Source: DATAEY01 sp045805565
GTDB taxonomy: Bacteria > Actinomycetota > Thermoleophilia > Solirubrobacterales > Solirubrobacteraceae
DNA: 64,000 bases
Direction: 5' to 3'
Assembly: GCA_045805565.1 (NCBI GenBank)
Contig: JBJMKZ010000036.1
Location: 62,001 to 126,000, forward strand
Positions 1-7,453 of this stretch are shown here, in pieces (the first letter of the stretch is position 1; each line of letters begins with the position of its first letter). The position numbers were made by a program, and so were the translations under genes. Below the pieces are notes generated by a model. That model saw only the letters and a list, made by a program, of their open reading frames with translations. It was not told the origin of the DNA and ran no database searches.

Positions 1-2
1 GC

Positions 3-692
3 CTCCAGGACGGCACGTTCGCCGCGGTGGACGCCCACATGGAGATGGAGAACGAGGCGCGGCCGCGCCAGAACGTACTGCTGGCCGAGCTGGGCGTGGG
101 CGGCGAGGAGACCCGCGAGGCCCGCGAGCCGACCCCGTTCGAGATCGCCGGCGAGGAGGTGGACGCCCAGGACCATCGCGGTGTGGCGGGCAACGTGACG
201 GAGTTCGACGGCAACCTGGGGCTGGTGATCGGCGCCGGCGGGGGCTCGCTGACGCTGTTCGACGCCGTCCGTAACCAGGGCGGCAGGCCCGCCAACTACT
301 GCGAGATCGGCGGCAATCCCTCGGTGGCCAAGGCGTGCGGGCTGGCCAAGCTGGTCCTGCGCAAGCCCGGCGTGGACAAGATCGCGGTGATGATGTCGAT
401 CGTCTCCAACACCCGTGTGGACATCGTCGCCCGCGGGGTGATCAAGGCGTGCGTCGAGCTCGGATACGACCCCGCAGAGAAGATCGCGGTGTTCCGCATC
501 CCCGGCGCCTGGGAGGAGGAGGGCTTCAAGATCCTGGATCGCTACGGCGTCCACTACTGCGACCGGTCGGTCTCCATGCACGAGGCGGCCCGGATGGCGG
601 TCGCGGCGGTGGGAGACGGCGCGGGCCGGGAGCCCGCGCCGGACGTCCGCCCGGGCGAGGGGCGGACGTCCGGGGAGGTGACCGAGGTATGA
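3..692 (+). CDS. CoA ligase beta subunit (succinyl-CoA-ligase type), 3' part
   Basis: The reading frame is open through the left edge, so only the carboxy-terminal part of an ATP-grasp CoA ligase is present. The visible portion is the C-terminal ligase domain of a SucC-like beta subunit, which pairs with the alpha subunit to make an acyl-CoA from acid, CoA and a nucleoside triphosphate. The segment GAGGGSLTLFDAVRNQGG matches the SucC glycine-rich loop, but EIGGNPS stands where ordinary SucC has DVGGGA, and SIVSNTRVD stands where it has GGIVRCD. The protein is thus a divergent member and its acid substrate could differ from succinate. A Gly/Pro-rich tail of about 25 residues extends past the usual end. 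The stop overlaps the alpha-subunit ATG (ATGA). Confidence 0.8.
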   Translation, partial: LQDGTFAAVDAHMEMENEARPRQNVLLAELGVGGEETREAREPTPFEIAGEEVDAQDHRGVAGNVTEFDGNLGLVIGAGGGSLTLFDAVRNQGGRPANYCEIGGNPSVAKACGLAKLVLRKPGVDKIAVMMSIVSNTRVDIVARGVIKACVELGYDPAEKIAVFRIPGAWEEEGFKILDRYGVHYCDRSVSMHEAARMAVAAVGDGAGREPAPDVRPGEGRTSGEVTEV

Positions 693-1633
693 GCATCCTG
701 CTCGGCGAGGACACCACCTTCATCGTCCAGGGCATCACCGGGCGCGAGGCGGTCAACCTCACCCGCGAGTGCCTGGACTACGGCGTCGGCGCGAAGGTGG
801 TCGGGGGCGTCACCCCCGGCCGCAAGGGCCGTGACGTCCACGGCGTGCCGGTGTTCGACACGGTCGCCCAGGCGGTCGAGCACCACGGCGCCCCGATCGA
901 TGGGTCGGTGGTGACGGTACCCCCCGCGTTCACCAAGGACGCGGTGTTCGAGGCGATCGAGAACGCGGTCAAGCTGATCGTGATCGTGACCGAGCGCATC
1001 CCGCGACGCGACGTGGCCCAGATGGTCGAGCTGGCCCGGATGCGCGGAGCCCGGATCATCGGGCCCAACTGCCTGGGGGTCATCGTCCCCGGCGTGATCA
1101 AGATGGGTGGGATCGGGGGGCCGGCCAGGGACGCCGCCAAGGCGTACGCACCCGGGCCGGTGGGCGTGATGTCGCGCTCCGGGGGGATGACCACCGAGAT
1201 CTCCTCGACGCTCACCGCCGCCGGCCTGGGCCAGTCGACCGCGGTGTCGATCGGCGGCGACGCGATCATCGGCTCGACCTACGCCGAGCTGATGCCGCTG
1301 TTCGAGGCCGACGAGCAGACCGAGGCAATCGTGATCTACACGGAGCCGGGCGGGCGCATGGAGGCCGAGCTGGCGCGCTGGGTGACCGACCACGGCTCGC
1401 GACAGGACGGTTCGCGGTCGGTGCCCCCCATCGTCGCCTTCATGGCCGGCCGCTTCATGGATGAGATGCCGGGCATGTCGTTCGGCCACGCCGGCACCAT
1501 CGTCGAGGGCAAGGAGGACACGGCGGCCGAGAAGATCGTGCGCCTGGGCGAGGCGGGCATCACGGTGGCCGAGGAGATCGCGCAGATCCCGGAGCTGGTG
1601 AAGGAGAAGATGTCCCAGAGGACGCCCGCGTGA
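689..1633 (+). CDS. sucD: Succinyl-CoA ligase alpha subunit (SucD-like)
   Basis: This is a 314-residue CoA-binding subunit with the normal SucD length. The N-terminal Rossmann-type CoA domain carries FIVQGITGREAVN and VVGGVTPGRKG. The middle has IGPNCLGVI, and the C-terminal ligase domain has the phospho-histidine loop SFGHAGTIV, whose His carries the phosphate between nucleotide and acyl group. It forms a heteromer with the upstream beta subunit and works in the TCA cycle or a related acyl-CoA step. The ATG overlaps the beta-subunit stop by four bases, so the two are translationally coupled. An insertion after WVTDHGSRQDGSRS is unusual. The specificity is inferred only. Confidence 0.85.
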   Translation: MSILLGEDTTFIVQGITGREAVNLTRECLDYGVGAKVVGGVTPGRKGRDVHGVPVFDTVAQAVEHHGAPIDGSVVTVPPAFTKDAVFEAIENAVKLIVIVTERIPRRDVAQMVELARMRGARIIGPNCLGVIVPGVIKMGGIGGPARDAAKAYAPGPVGVMSRSGGMTTEISSTLTAAGLGQSTAVSIGGDAIIGSTYAELMPLFEADEQTEAIVIYTEPGGRMEAELARWVTDHGSRQDGSRSVPPIVAFMAGRFMDEMPGMSFGHAGTIVEGKEDTAAEKIVRLGEAGITVAEEIAQIPELVKEKMSQRTPA

Positions 1634-1881
1634 GGCGTGACGCCCTGTTCATCGGCGTCGAGGTGGACGACTCGGTCGCCGGCGACCCCGAGCTCGCCGC
1701 CAAGCTGGAGGAGGTCTGCCCGGTGGACATCTACGAGCAGGCCGACGGCGACGGCGTGCGGATCGTCGACGGCAACCTCGACGAATGCGTCCTGTGCGAG
1801 CTGTGCATCGCCGCGGCGCCGCCCGGCGCGGTGCGGGTGCTCAAGCTCTACGACGACGGGGCCGCGCTGGGCGGCGAATAG
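1630..1881 (+). CDS. Small FixX-like ferredoxin co-translated with SucCD
   Basis: An 83-residue acidic protein whose GTG overlaps the sucD stop (GTGA). It has four cysteines: one in EEVCPVDIYEQ and three in ECVLCELC. This spacing is like FixX ferredoxins rather than the ordinary eight-cysteine bacterial type. The residue that would be a fourth cysteine after CxxCxxC is alanine (IAAAPPGAV). One [4Fe-4S] cluster could be held by the four remaining cysteines. Its place at the end of a CoA-ligase operon suggests an electron-carrier role linked to acyl-CoA metabolism, but no redox partner enzyme is visible in the window. Confidence 0.65.
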   Translation: MRRDALFIGVEVDDSVAGDPELAAKLEEVCPVDIYEQADGDGVRIVDGNLDECVLCELCIAAAPPGAVRVLKLYDDGAALGGE

Positions 1882-1948
1882 GCCCGGCACCGCGCTCCGA
1901 CGCGGACGCCATGCACGTCGTCGTGCGCTGGGCCGCTCCGGCGGCCGA

Positions 1949-1954
1949 TACACT
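1949..1954 (+). promoter_or_regulatory. -10 element TACACT for the 3D-domain gene
   Basis: The hexamer TACACT lies 58 bases before the TTG start at 2013. The leader between them is GC-rich and ends in a Shine-Dalgarno sequence GGAGG at 2003-2007, so this transcript is predicted to have a leader. Confidence 0.4.
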
Positions 1955-2012
1955 GCCGCGCTTCGGGCGCCCCGGCGCCCTTGGTAGGAGCCCGACCCCC
2001 GCGGAGGAGCCG

Positions 2013-2900
2013 TTGAGCCCGGAGCCTCGTGCGCCGTTTCCCTGGCGCACGACCGCCAACCGCCAGCGTCAAGCCCTGGCGACGCTCGCCGGCGCCGCCG
2101 CCCTGCTCGCCGGTGCGGACCCGCAGGCCCGGGCCGCGCCCGGGATGGTGGGTCGCCCGGCGCTGCGCAGCCGGGCCACGGCCGCGGTCGCGGCGCCACG
2201 GCGGATCGTGCGCCCGACGTGGCTGCGCGGGGTGACGGTCACCGAGTACTTCCCCGTCCCGGAGCGCTGGTTCAGGGGGCGGCGGGTGGGCGCGGCCGGG
2301 CTCCCGGGCCGCCACCGCATCGACTGGCTGTTCTCGGCACGGGGGCTGACCATGGAGGGCGACGGAATCGGGCTCGACGGCCGGCGTTACCACGTCGACA
2401 ACGTCGGGGCCGGCGGCTGGGTCGACCCGCTCGGCCGCCCGGCGTCGCTCGGAGGCGCGCAGTCGGTGTTCTGGCGTGCCGGCGGCTTCTGGCGCAACGT
2501 CCGCCGGCAGCTCACGTTCCCGCTCGAGGCGGGAGGCTGGAGCCACGGAGTCGGCCTGCGGTACGTCCCGTTACCGGGAGTCAGCTTCGGCCTCGGGCCG
2601 TCGCTGCCGCTGCGCTACTACCGGTCGCTGGCGGTCGACCCGCGGCTGATCGCGATGGGCAGCCGGGTCTACATACCCGCGTACCGGCGCTGGTTCACCG
2701 CGCAGGACACCGGCGGCGCCATCGGCGGCGCCCACGTCGACGTCTTCCGGCCGCCGCCCTCCTCGCCGGACGGCGGCCAGTACCTCACCAACCAGCGCAT
2801 CTACGTCGTCCCGCCCGGTCAGCGGGCGGCGGCGCCCACCGCCACCGGGCCGTCGCCGGCCCCCAGCGGCCCCGCCAACGGCGGATCGTCGAGTGGCTGA
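2013..2900 (+). CDS. Secreted 3D (Asp-Asp-Asp) domain protein
   Basis: A 295-residue exported protein. I chose the TTG at 2013 because GGAGG sits five bases upstream and the protein then begins with basic residues followed by the hydrophobic run ALATLAGAAALLAGA and an AxA-type cleavage region. The C-terminal part (about residues 200-255) has IAMGSRVYIP, FTAQDTGGAI and HVDVF, the signature of the 3D/double-psi beta-barrel fold shared with MltA lytic transglycosylases and resuscitation-promoting-factor-like proteins. A role in peptidoglycan cleavage or cell-wall remodelling is therefore likely. The tail is Pro/Ala/Ser-rich. The stop overlaps the start of the deacetylase gene, suggesting a cell-envelope operon. 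Confidence 0.75.
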   Translation: MSPEPRAPFPWRTTANRQRQALATLAGAAALLAGADPQARAAPGMVGRPALRSRATAAVAAPRRIVRPTWLRGVTVTEYFPVPERWFRGRRVGAAGLPGRHRIDWLFSARGLTMEGDGIGLDGRRYHVDNVGAGGWVDPLGRPASLGGAQSVFWRAGGFWRNVRRQLTFPLEAGGWSHGVGLRYVPLPGVSFGLGPSLPLRYYRSLAVDPRLIAMGSRVYIPAYRRWFTAQDTGGAIGGAHVDVFRPPPSSPDGGQYLTNQRIYVVPPGQRAAAPTATGPSPAPSGPANGGSSSG

Positions 2901-3717
2901 GCGCCCGGCAGCGGCGGGCAGGGGGCGCGCAACCGCGGCCGTGGGGCTCTCGCTGGTCTGCATGGGCGTCCTCGCCGCGCCCGCGGCCGCGATCCCGGCG
3001 CCGGCCCAAACCGCAGCGCAGGCCGGCGCCGTCGCCGCCGCGCCGCCCACCCCGCCGCCGCGCCGGCGCCCGCCGCGACCGCGCCGGGTGATCGGCTGCC
3101 ACGCGGCGGGCGCCAGCTACCGACTGGCGGGACCCCGTGCCCGCCGCGTGGTGGCGCTCACCTTCGACGATGGGCCCGGCATCTACACGCCTCGGGTCCT
3201 CGGCATCCTCCGGCGTCTGCGGGTCAACGCCACCTTCTTCGTCATCGGCGAACAGGTGAGGGGCAACGAGACGCTGCTGCGGCGGGAGCTGGCGGACGGC
3301 AACGCGATCGGCAACCACACCTTCACGCACGCCAACGTGTCGGGCGGAGGGATCCGCCAGATGCTCAGCACGCAGGGCGCGGTCCGCCGGGCCACCGGGT
3401 ACACGCCATGCCTGTTCCGAGCCCCCTACGGCGCGGTCAGCGGCCTGCTGATCCGCCAGGCCCGCTCGCTGGGGATGAACAGCATCGAGTGGAGCGTGGA
3501 TCCCCGCGACTGGTCCCGCCCCGGCACCGGTGCCGTCTACTCCCGCATCGTCTCCGCCACCCGGCCGGGCGCGATCATCCTCATGCACGACGGCGGCGGC
3601 CCCCGCGGCCAGACCGTCGCCGCCCTGCCGCGGGTCATCGCCACGCTGCGCGCGCGCGGCTACCGGTTCGCGACGCTGCCTGCGCTGCTCGGCCTGGCGC
3701 CGCGCTACGCCACCTGA
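2893..3717 (+). CDS. Exported polysaccharide deacetylase (NodB/CE4 family)
   Basis: A 274-residue protein with an N-terminal signal peptide (hydrophobic VGLSLVCMGVLAAPAAA) and a Pro/Arg-rich linker before the catalytic domain. All five CE4 motifs are visible: TFDDGP with the metal-binding and base aspartates, NHTFTH with two metal-binding histidines, FRAPYG, DPRDW and ILMHDGG. It probably removes N-acetyl groups from cell-wall glycan or another surface polysaccharide outside the membrane. The GTG start overlaps the preceding 3D-domain gene by eight bases, which couples two wall-acting enzymes. Confidence 0.9.
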   Translation: MAERPAAAGRGRATAAVGLSLVCMGVLAAPAAAIPAPAQTAAQAGAVAAAPPTPPPRRRPPRPRRVIGCHAAGASYRLAGPRARRVVALTFDDGPGIYTPRVLGILRRLRVNATFFVIGEQVRGNETLLRRELADGNAIGNHTFTHANVSGGGIRQMLSTQGAVRRATGYTPCLFRAPYGAVSGLLIRQARSLGMNSIEWSVDPRDWSRPGTGAVYSRIVSATRPGAIILMHDGGGPRGQTVAALPRVIATLRARGYRFATLPALLGLAPRYAT

Positions 3718-3730
3718 CGCGGGGATCGCC

Positions 3731-4561
3731 GTGAGCCTCGGGCAGGCCGCGCTCATCCTGGTGGTCACCGACGGGGTGGCGATCGCGGCGATGCTGCTGA
3801 TCCGGAGCCGGGCGCCGGCCGGGAGCTTCTTCAAGGACACGGCGGAGGCGGCGGGAGTGTTCGCCGCCGCCGGGACGACCTTCGCGGTCCTGGTGGCATT
3901 CACGTTCCTGCTCGCCTTCGAGAGCTACGACGATGCCCGCAACAGCTCCGAGGCCGAGGCGGTCGCCGTGTCGACCCTGTTCCACACCGCCGAGTTCTTC
4001 GCGCCCATCGAGCGCGACGACCTGCAGCGCGACCTCATCTGCTACGGCCGTGCGGTGGTCGCCAGCGAGTGGCGCAGCATGCGCGACAATCGGCGCAGCC
4101 CGGTAGTGGACGGGTGGGTGGACCGCTTGGAGCGCGGCTTCCAGCGCGTCCACGGCAACAACGAGACGGTGGGCGCCGCGATCCAGAACTGGTTCACGCA
4201 GACCGACGCGCGCCAGACCGCGCGCCGCAACCGGCTCGTCGAAGCCGCGCCGTTCGTCCCCACCGCCGTCTGGTTCTTCCTCATCGTGGGGGGGCTGCTG
4301 CAGATCGGCTTCGTGCTGTTCTTCGCCGACAATCGCGAGCGGGTCTCAGCCCAGGCGATGCTGGTGAGCGCGGTGACCGTATTCGTGGTCGCCAGCCTGG
4401 TCATGATCCATCTCCTCGACACTCCCTACACCGAACAGAGCGGGAGCGTCGAGCCGACCGCGATGAGGCAGACACTCAGGTCGATCGAGCTCGAGCGCCG
4501 CCGCCGGCACGAGCCCGGCGGCTTCCCCTGCGACCAGCGGGGCCGGCCGGCGCCGGCGTGA
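3731..4561 (+). CDS. DUF4239 (bestrophin-like) membrane protein
   Basis: A 276-residue membrane protein starting at a GTG just after the deacetylase stop. Two transmembrane segments are at the N-terminus (ALILVVTDGVAIAAMLLI and the FAVLVAFTFLLAF region) and two near residues 180-235 (FFLIVGGLLQIGFVLFF and VSAVTVFVVASLVMI), with a soluble helical part between. The Glu-rich AFESYDDARNSSEAEAVA after the second helix is typical of DUF4239, a family distantly likened to bestrophin channels. Its function is not established. It ends eight bases before the glycosylase gene, so it may be co-transcribed. Confidence 0.7.
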   Translation: MSLGQAALILVVTDGVAIAAMLLIRSRAPAGSFFKDTAEAAGVFAAAGTTFAVLVAFTFLLAFESYDDARNSSEAEAVAVSTLFHTAEFFAPIERDDLQRDLICYGRAVVASEWRSMRDNRRSPVVDGWVDRLERGFQRVHGNNETVGAAIQNWFTQTDARQTARRNRLVEAAPFVPTAVWFFLIVGGLLQIGFVLFFADNRERVSAQAMLVSAVTVFVVASLVMIHLLDTPYTEQSGSVEPTAMRQTLRSIELERRRRHEPGGFPCDQRGRPAPA

Positions 4562-4568
4562 CGTCGCG

Positions 4569-5315
4569 GTGCCCGAGCTCCCCGAGGCCGAGCGCGCCCG
4601 GCGGCAGATCGAGGACGTGCTCGGGCGCGAGATCGCCGCGGTGGACGACCGCGACGCCTATGTCTGCCGCCCGCACGCCCGCGGAGAGATCGCCGAGGCA
4701 CTCACCGGCCACCGGCTGACCGCCGCTCACCGCCGCGGGAAGTTCATGTGGGCGCAGACCGACGGAGGCCCCGACCTGGGGCTGCATCTGGGCATGGCGG
4801 GCCGGCTGGTGGTCGACGAGGAGCCGGACCCGCGTGGCTGGGACCGTTTCGTGCTCGAGTTCAGGGACGGCGGGCGGCTGGCGCTGCGGGACAAGCGACG
4901 CCTCGGACGCGCCGTGCTGGAGCCCGACTTCTCGCACGTCGGCCCCGACGCGGGAGAGGTCTCGCGCGCGGAGTTCCGGCGCCGGGTCGGGAGGGGGAAC
5001 GCGCCGCTGAAGGCCAGGTTGCTCGACCAGGAGGCGGTGTCGGGCATCGGGAACCTGATGGCTGACGACATCCTGTGGCGCGCCGGGTTCTCGCCGCGGC
5101 GCCCGAGCGGCGAGCTGACCGACGACGAGCTCGACCGGCTGCGGCGCACGGTCCGGGCCGCCATCCGCTCCGCCATCCGCAAGGGTGGCGCCCACACCGG
5201 CAGGCTCAACCCCGAGCGCCGGCGCGGCGGCCGCTGCCCGCGCTGCGGACGCGAGCTGGCGCAGGCCAAGGTCGGGGGGCGCACCACGTTCTGGTGCCCC
5301 AGCGACCAGGCCTAG
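4569..5315 (+). CDS. Fpg/Nei-family DNA glycosylase
   Basis: A 248-residue base-excision-repair glycosylase of the Fpg/Nei superfamily, starting at GTG. After removal of the initiator the catalytic proline and glutamate (PELPE) are at the N-terminus. The lysine of RRGKFM matches the conserved Lys57. The helix-two-turn-helix region includes VSGIGNLMADDILWRAGFSP, and the C-terminal zinc finger begins CPRCGRE. The last zinc ligand is odd: the end reads WCPSDQ where the family has CPxCQ, so an aspartate replaces the fourth cysteine. It may excise oxidised purines or pyrimidines. The actinobacterial Fpg-like paralogues differ in substrate, so a specific mutM label is not justified. Confidence 0.85.
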   Translation: MPELPEAERARRQIEDVLGREIAAVDDRDAYVCRPHARGEIAEALTGHRLTAAHRRGKFMWAQTDGGPDLGLHLGMAGRLVVDEEPDPRGWDRFVLEFRDGGRLALRDKRRLGRAVLEPDFSHVGPDAGEVSRAEFRRRVGRGNAPLKARLLDQEAVSGIGNLMADDILWRAGFSPRRPSGELTDDELDRLRRTVRAAIRSAIRKGGAHTGRLNPERRRGGRCPRCGRELAQAKVGGRTTFWCPSDQA

Positions 5316-5378
5316 CTGGCGCGCCCCGGATCGCGGCGCGTGGGATCCCGCCCCTGGTGCGGCCCAGCTTCCGGCCGA

Positions 5379-5384
5379 TAGAGT
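5379..5384 (+). promoter_or_regulatory. -10 element TAGAGT of the broken DUF1326 gene
   Basis: TAGAGT lies 32 bases before the ATG at 5417. It is followed by GGAGG at 5405-5409 and GGAGGG at 5411-5416, so the expression signals of the truncated gene survive. Confidence 0.35.
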
Positions 5385-5416
5385 CGTGGCCACCACGACG
5401 CGCCGGAGGTGGAGGG

Positions 5417-5524
5417 ATGGGCTGGAAGCTCGAGGGCAGCCACTTCGAGAACTGCTCCTGCGAGATGCCCTGCCACCGCTCGGGCAGGTCGGGCTTCTCG
5501 GCGCCGTTCTCCTGGTCGGGCTGA
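5417..5524 (+). pseudogene. Truncated DUF1326 gene (N-terminal fragment)
   Basis: A 35-codon frame with a strong ribosome-binding region. Its first 18 residues, MGWKLEGSHFENCSCEMP, resemble the start of DUF1326 proteins, which begin with a Trp, an EG-x-FE segment and closely spaced cysteines. Full-length members are about 200 residues. Here the sequence loses similarity after the second cysteine pair and stops at 5522-5524. The following bases up to the acetyltransferase start show no continuation in other frames that I could recognise. I read this as a 5' remnant left by a deletion. A short functional peptide cannot be excluded. Confidence 0.55.
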
Positions 5525-5585
5525 GCTGCGCGCGTCGAGTGGCGAGCCGACCCCGCGGCCCGGAGCCGCCGTCCCGGACCAGGCG

Positions 5586-6041
5586 ATGATCCGCGAGATC
5601 GTTGCGCCGCACACCGGGCTCGCGTTCGCGGCGATGCGCGCGCTCCGGCCGCAGCTGAGCGACGAGCTCGCCTTCGTGCATCAGGTGGACGAGATACAGC
5701 GACCGCAGGGCTACCGGCTCGCGGGGGCGTTCGAGGGCTCGCTGCCGGATGCGGTGGCGGTCGCCGGGTTTCGGATCGCACACAGCATCAGCTGGGGTCG
5801 ATTCCTGTACGTGGACGACCTGTCGACGCTGCCCACCGCCCGCCGCCGGGGCCACGCGCGCCGGCTGCTGGACTGGCTGGTCGAGGAGGCGCGGCGCTCA
5901 GGCTGCGGGCAGCTGCACCTCGACTCCGGCGTGGGGCCGGAGCGAGCCGACGCCCACCGCCTCTACCGCAACGCCGGCCTGCAGGTCAGCGCCTATCACT
6001 TCGCCCGCCTCGTCGAGGCTCCGGCCAGCGATCCGGCCTGA
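5586..6041 (+). CDS. GNAT-family N-acetyltransferase
   Basis: A 151-residue acetyl-CoA-dependent acyltransferase. Motif A of the family is seen in YVDDLSTLPTARRRGHARRL, where the RRRGHARRL loop binds the pyrophosphate of acetyl-CoA. The C-terminal helix-strand HRLYRNAGLQVSAYHF is the usual motif B region. The acceptor is unknown. ATG 5586 was chosen because the conserved domain begins right there; the frame is open further upstream but that part has no domain character. Confidence 0.75.
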   Translation: MIREIVAPHTGLAFAAMRALRPQLSDELAFVHQVDEIQRPQGYRLAGAFEGSLPDAVAVAGFRIAHSISWGRFLYVDDLSTLPTARRRGHARRLLDWLVEEARRSGCGQLHLDSGVGPERADAHRLYRNAGLQVSAYHFARLVEAPASDPA

Positions 6042-6119
6042 CGTCGGCGCCGGCTTGCTGACGTCGACGGGGGGCTGGCTCTTCGTCCGGCGGGCTCGAC
6101 TTCGAGACCTGCGCCGATG

Positions 6120-6125
6120 TAGGCT
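6120..6125 (+). promoter_or_regulatory. -10 element TAGGCT for the small secreted protein
   Basis: TAGGCT is 29 bases before the ATG at 6155, leaving room for the Shine-Dalgarno AGGAGGGGG just upstream of the start. This is one of the few leadered promoters in the window. Confidence 0.45.
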
Positions 6126-6154
6126 GGCAGCACCCGCGAGCCAGGAGGGGGACG

Positions 6155-6661
6155 ATGCAAGGACGAGGGACGTATCGGCGGCTGCTCTGTGCGCTGCTTG
6201 GGGCCGCCGTCGTGGGCCTGGGCGCCGCTCCAGTGGCGGACGCCGCCGTCGGCTGCAGCAGCAGCACTTTCACGCCCCATCTGAGCGTGGCACGGAACTT
6301 CACGATCTACAGCGTGAATGTCTCCGGTGTGATCCCCATGACCCAAGCCCAAGCGCAGGGTCTGATCAACAGCGGTTACAACGTCGTCTGGCGGTTGTGG
6401 GGCGACGACCCAGTCTTCGATGACTTCCTGTTCGGCCCGGATCCCGCTCAAATCGGCAGTACGCCGGGGTCAATCGGCCTCTCCAGCACGACACAAGGGC
6501 TGGCGTTCAAGGGCCTGCGCGGGGCCCCGGGCAGCACCCTCAACGAAGACGACAGCTTCTTCGACCATCACGACGAGCTCTACGCCGCCGTCCAGCTGCG
6601 CACCTCCAGCCGCGCGGTCGTGCGGTGTGGAAAGAGCAATGTCGTGGGTGGGTACTTCTGA
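6155..6661 (+). CDS. Secreted protein of unknown function
   Basis: A 168-residue protein with a clear signal peptide (RRLLCALLGAAVVGLGAAPVADA then AVGC). The mature part has two cysteines (near residues 34 and 158) that could form a disulfide, and a polar, Asp-rich middle (ENEDD-type stretch NEDDSFFDHHDE). No known domain was recognised. A strong AGGAGG precedes the start. Compared with its neighbours it uses more Asn, Thr and Phe codons, which may point to a lineage-specific gene. Confidence 0.6.
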   Translation: MQGRGTYRRLLCALLGAAVVGLGAAPVADAAVGCSSSTFTPHLSVARNFTIYSVNVSGVIPMTQAQAQGLINSGYNVVWRLWGDDPVFDDFLFGPDPAQIGSTPGSIGLSSTTQGLAFKGLRGAPGSTLNEDDSFFDHHDELYAAVQLRTSSRAVVRCGKSNVVGGYF

Positions 6662-6777
6662 CGCTGCGCCGCAGACTCACGGTCCCGCCGTTTCCTTCGC
6701 GCGCCGTGTGACAACCCGCACGCGAGCCGCTGGCGATGCCTTTCACGTCGCCACCCGTACATCACTCGGGTGTCGCG

Positions 6778-6783
6778 TAGCAT
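6778..6783 (+). promoter_or_regulatory. -10 element TAGCAT, leaderless, DUF2630 gene
   Basis: TAGCAT ends 7 bases before the GTG at 6791, which places the predicted transcription start at or next to the start codon. Confidence 0.5.
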
Positions 6784-6790
6784 TGGGTCG

Positions 6791-7045
6791 GTGAGCGACG
6801 AGCAGGTGGCCAGCCGGATCGAGCAGCTGGTGGCGCAGGAGCAGGAGCTGCGCAGCCGCGAGCAGGGCGACCGGGGAGATGCGTCCGCGCTGGACTCGGA
6901 TCGCGAGCGGCTGCGGGCGGTGGCGGTGGAGCTCGATCGCTGCTGGGACCTGCTGCGTCAGCGGCGGGCGCTTCGGGACGCCGGAGACGATCCGGATCAG
7001 GCCGAGACGCGCACCGCCGACACCGTCGAGCACTACCGCCAGTGA
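6791..7045 (+). CDS. DUF2630 family protein
   Basis: An 84-residue, charged, helical protein. The stretches RIEQLVAQEQELRS and VELDRCWDLLRQRRALRD, ending in TVEHYRQ, match the DUF2630 pattern found in actinobacteria. Function is unknown; it looks like a small coiled-coil dimer. The GTG at 6791 is preferred over the one at 6770 because a -10 hexamer lies directly upstream. It is followed by the UBP zinc-finger gene and nhaA in the same direction. Confidence 0.7.
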   Translation: MSDEQVASRIEQLVAQEQELRSREQGDRGDASALDSDRERLRAVAVELDRCWDLLRQRRALRDAGDDPDQAETRTADTVEHYRQ

Positions 7046-7061
7046 CCCGGGCGCTCGCGCG

Positions 7062-7379
7062 ATGAGCACTTGCGCGCATCTCGACCACGTCCGGATCACT
7101 CAGCTGCCCGAGGCGGTCGCCGGCTGCGAAGACTGCCTGGCCAGCGGCGCGCAGTGGCTTCACCTGCGGATCTGCCTGGAATGCGGGCACGTGGGGTGCT
7201 GCGACGATTCGCCCCAACGCCATGCCACAGCCCATGCCACCGTCACGGGCCACCCGATCATCCGCTCGCTGGAGCCCGGCGAGGACTGGTCGTGGTGCTA
7301 CGCCGACCGGCGCGGGATCCTGATCCCGGACGTGCACGGCACGACGCGCATCCCGCCGTCGCCTCTGCAAGCGCGATAA
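7062..7379 (+). CDS. UBP-type zinc-finger protein
   Basis: A 105-residue protein that is essentially one UBP-type (ubiquitin-hydrolase-like) zinc finger. The metal ligands are visible in CAHLDHV, GCEDC, LRICLECGHVGCCD, and HATAHATVTGHPIIRS, followed by EPGEDWSWCYAD. In eukaryotes this fold binds the ubiquitin C-terminus. In actinobacteria the ligand is unknown. It lies directly before the nhaA fusion gene, an arrangement I recall from other actinobacteria, so a link to sodium/proton transport is possible. Confidence 0.85.
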   Translation: MSTCAHLDHVRITQLPEAVAGCEDCLASGAQWLHLRICLECGHVGCCDDSPQRHATAHATVTGHPIIRSLEPGEDWSWCYADRRGILIPDVHGTTRIPPSPLQAR

Positions 7380-7440
7380 CCAGGCGGCCACCGACCTCCC
7401 GGGTCGCGATGCCTCGCCACAGCCGCGATTAGGTCGGGCC

Positions 7441-7446
7441 TACCCT
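7441..7446 (+). promoter_or_regulatory. -10 element TACCCT, leaderless, nhaA
   Basis: TACCCT ends 7 bases before the ATG at 7454; no Shine-Dalgarno sequence is present in between. Confidence 0.45.
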
Positions 7447-7453
7447 CCTGACG

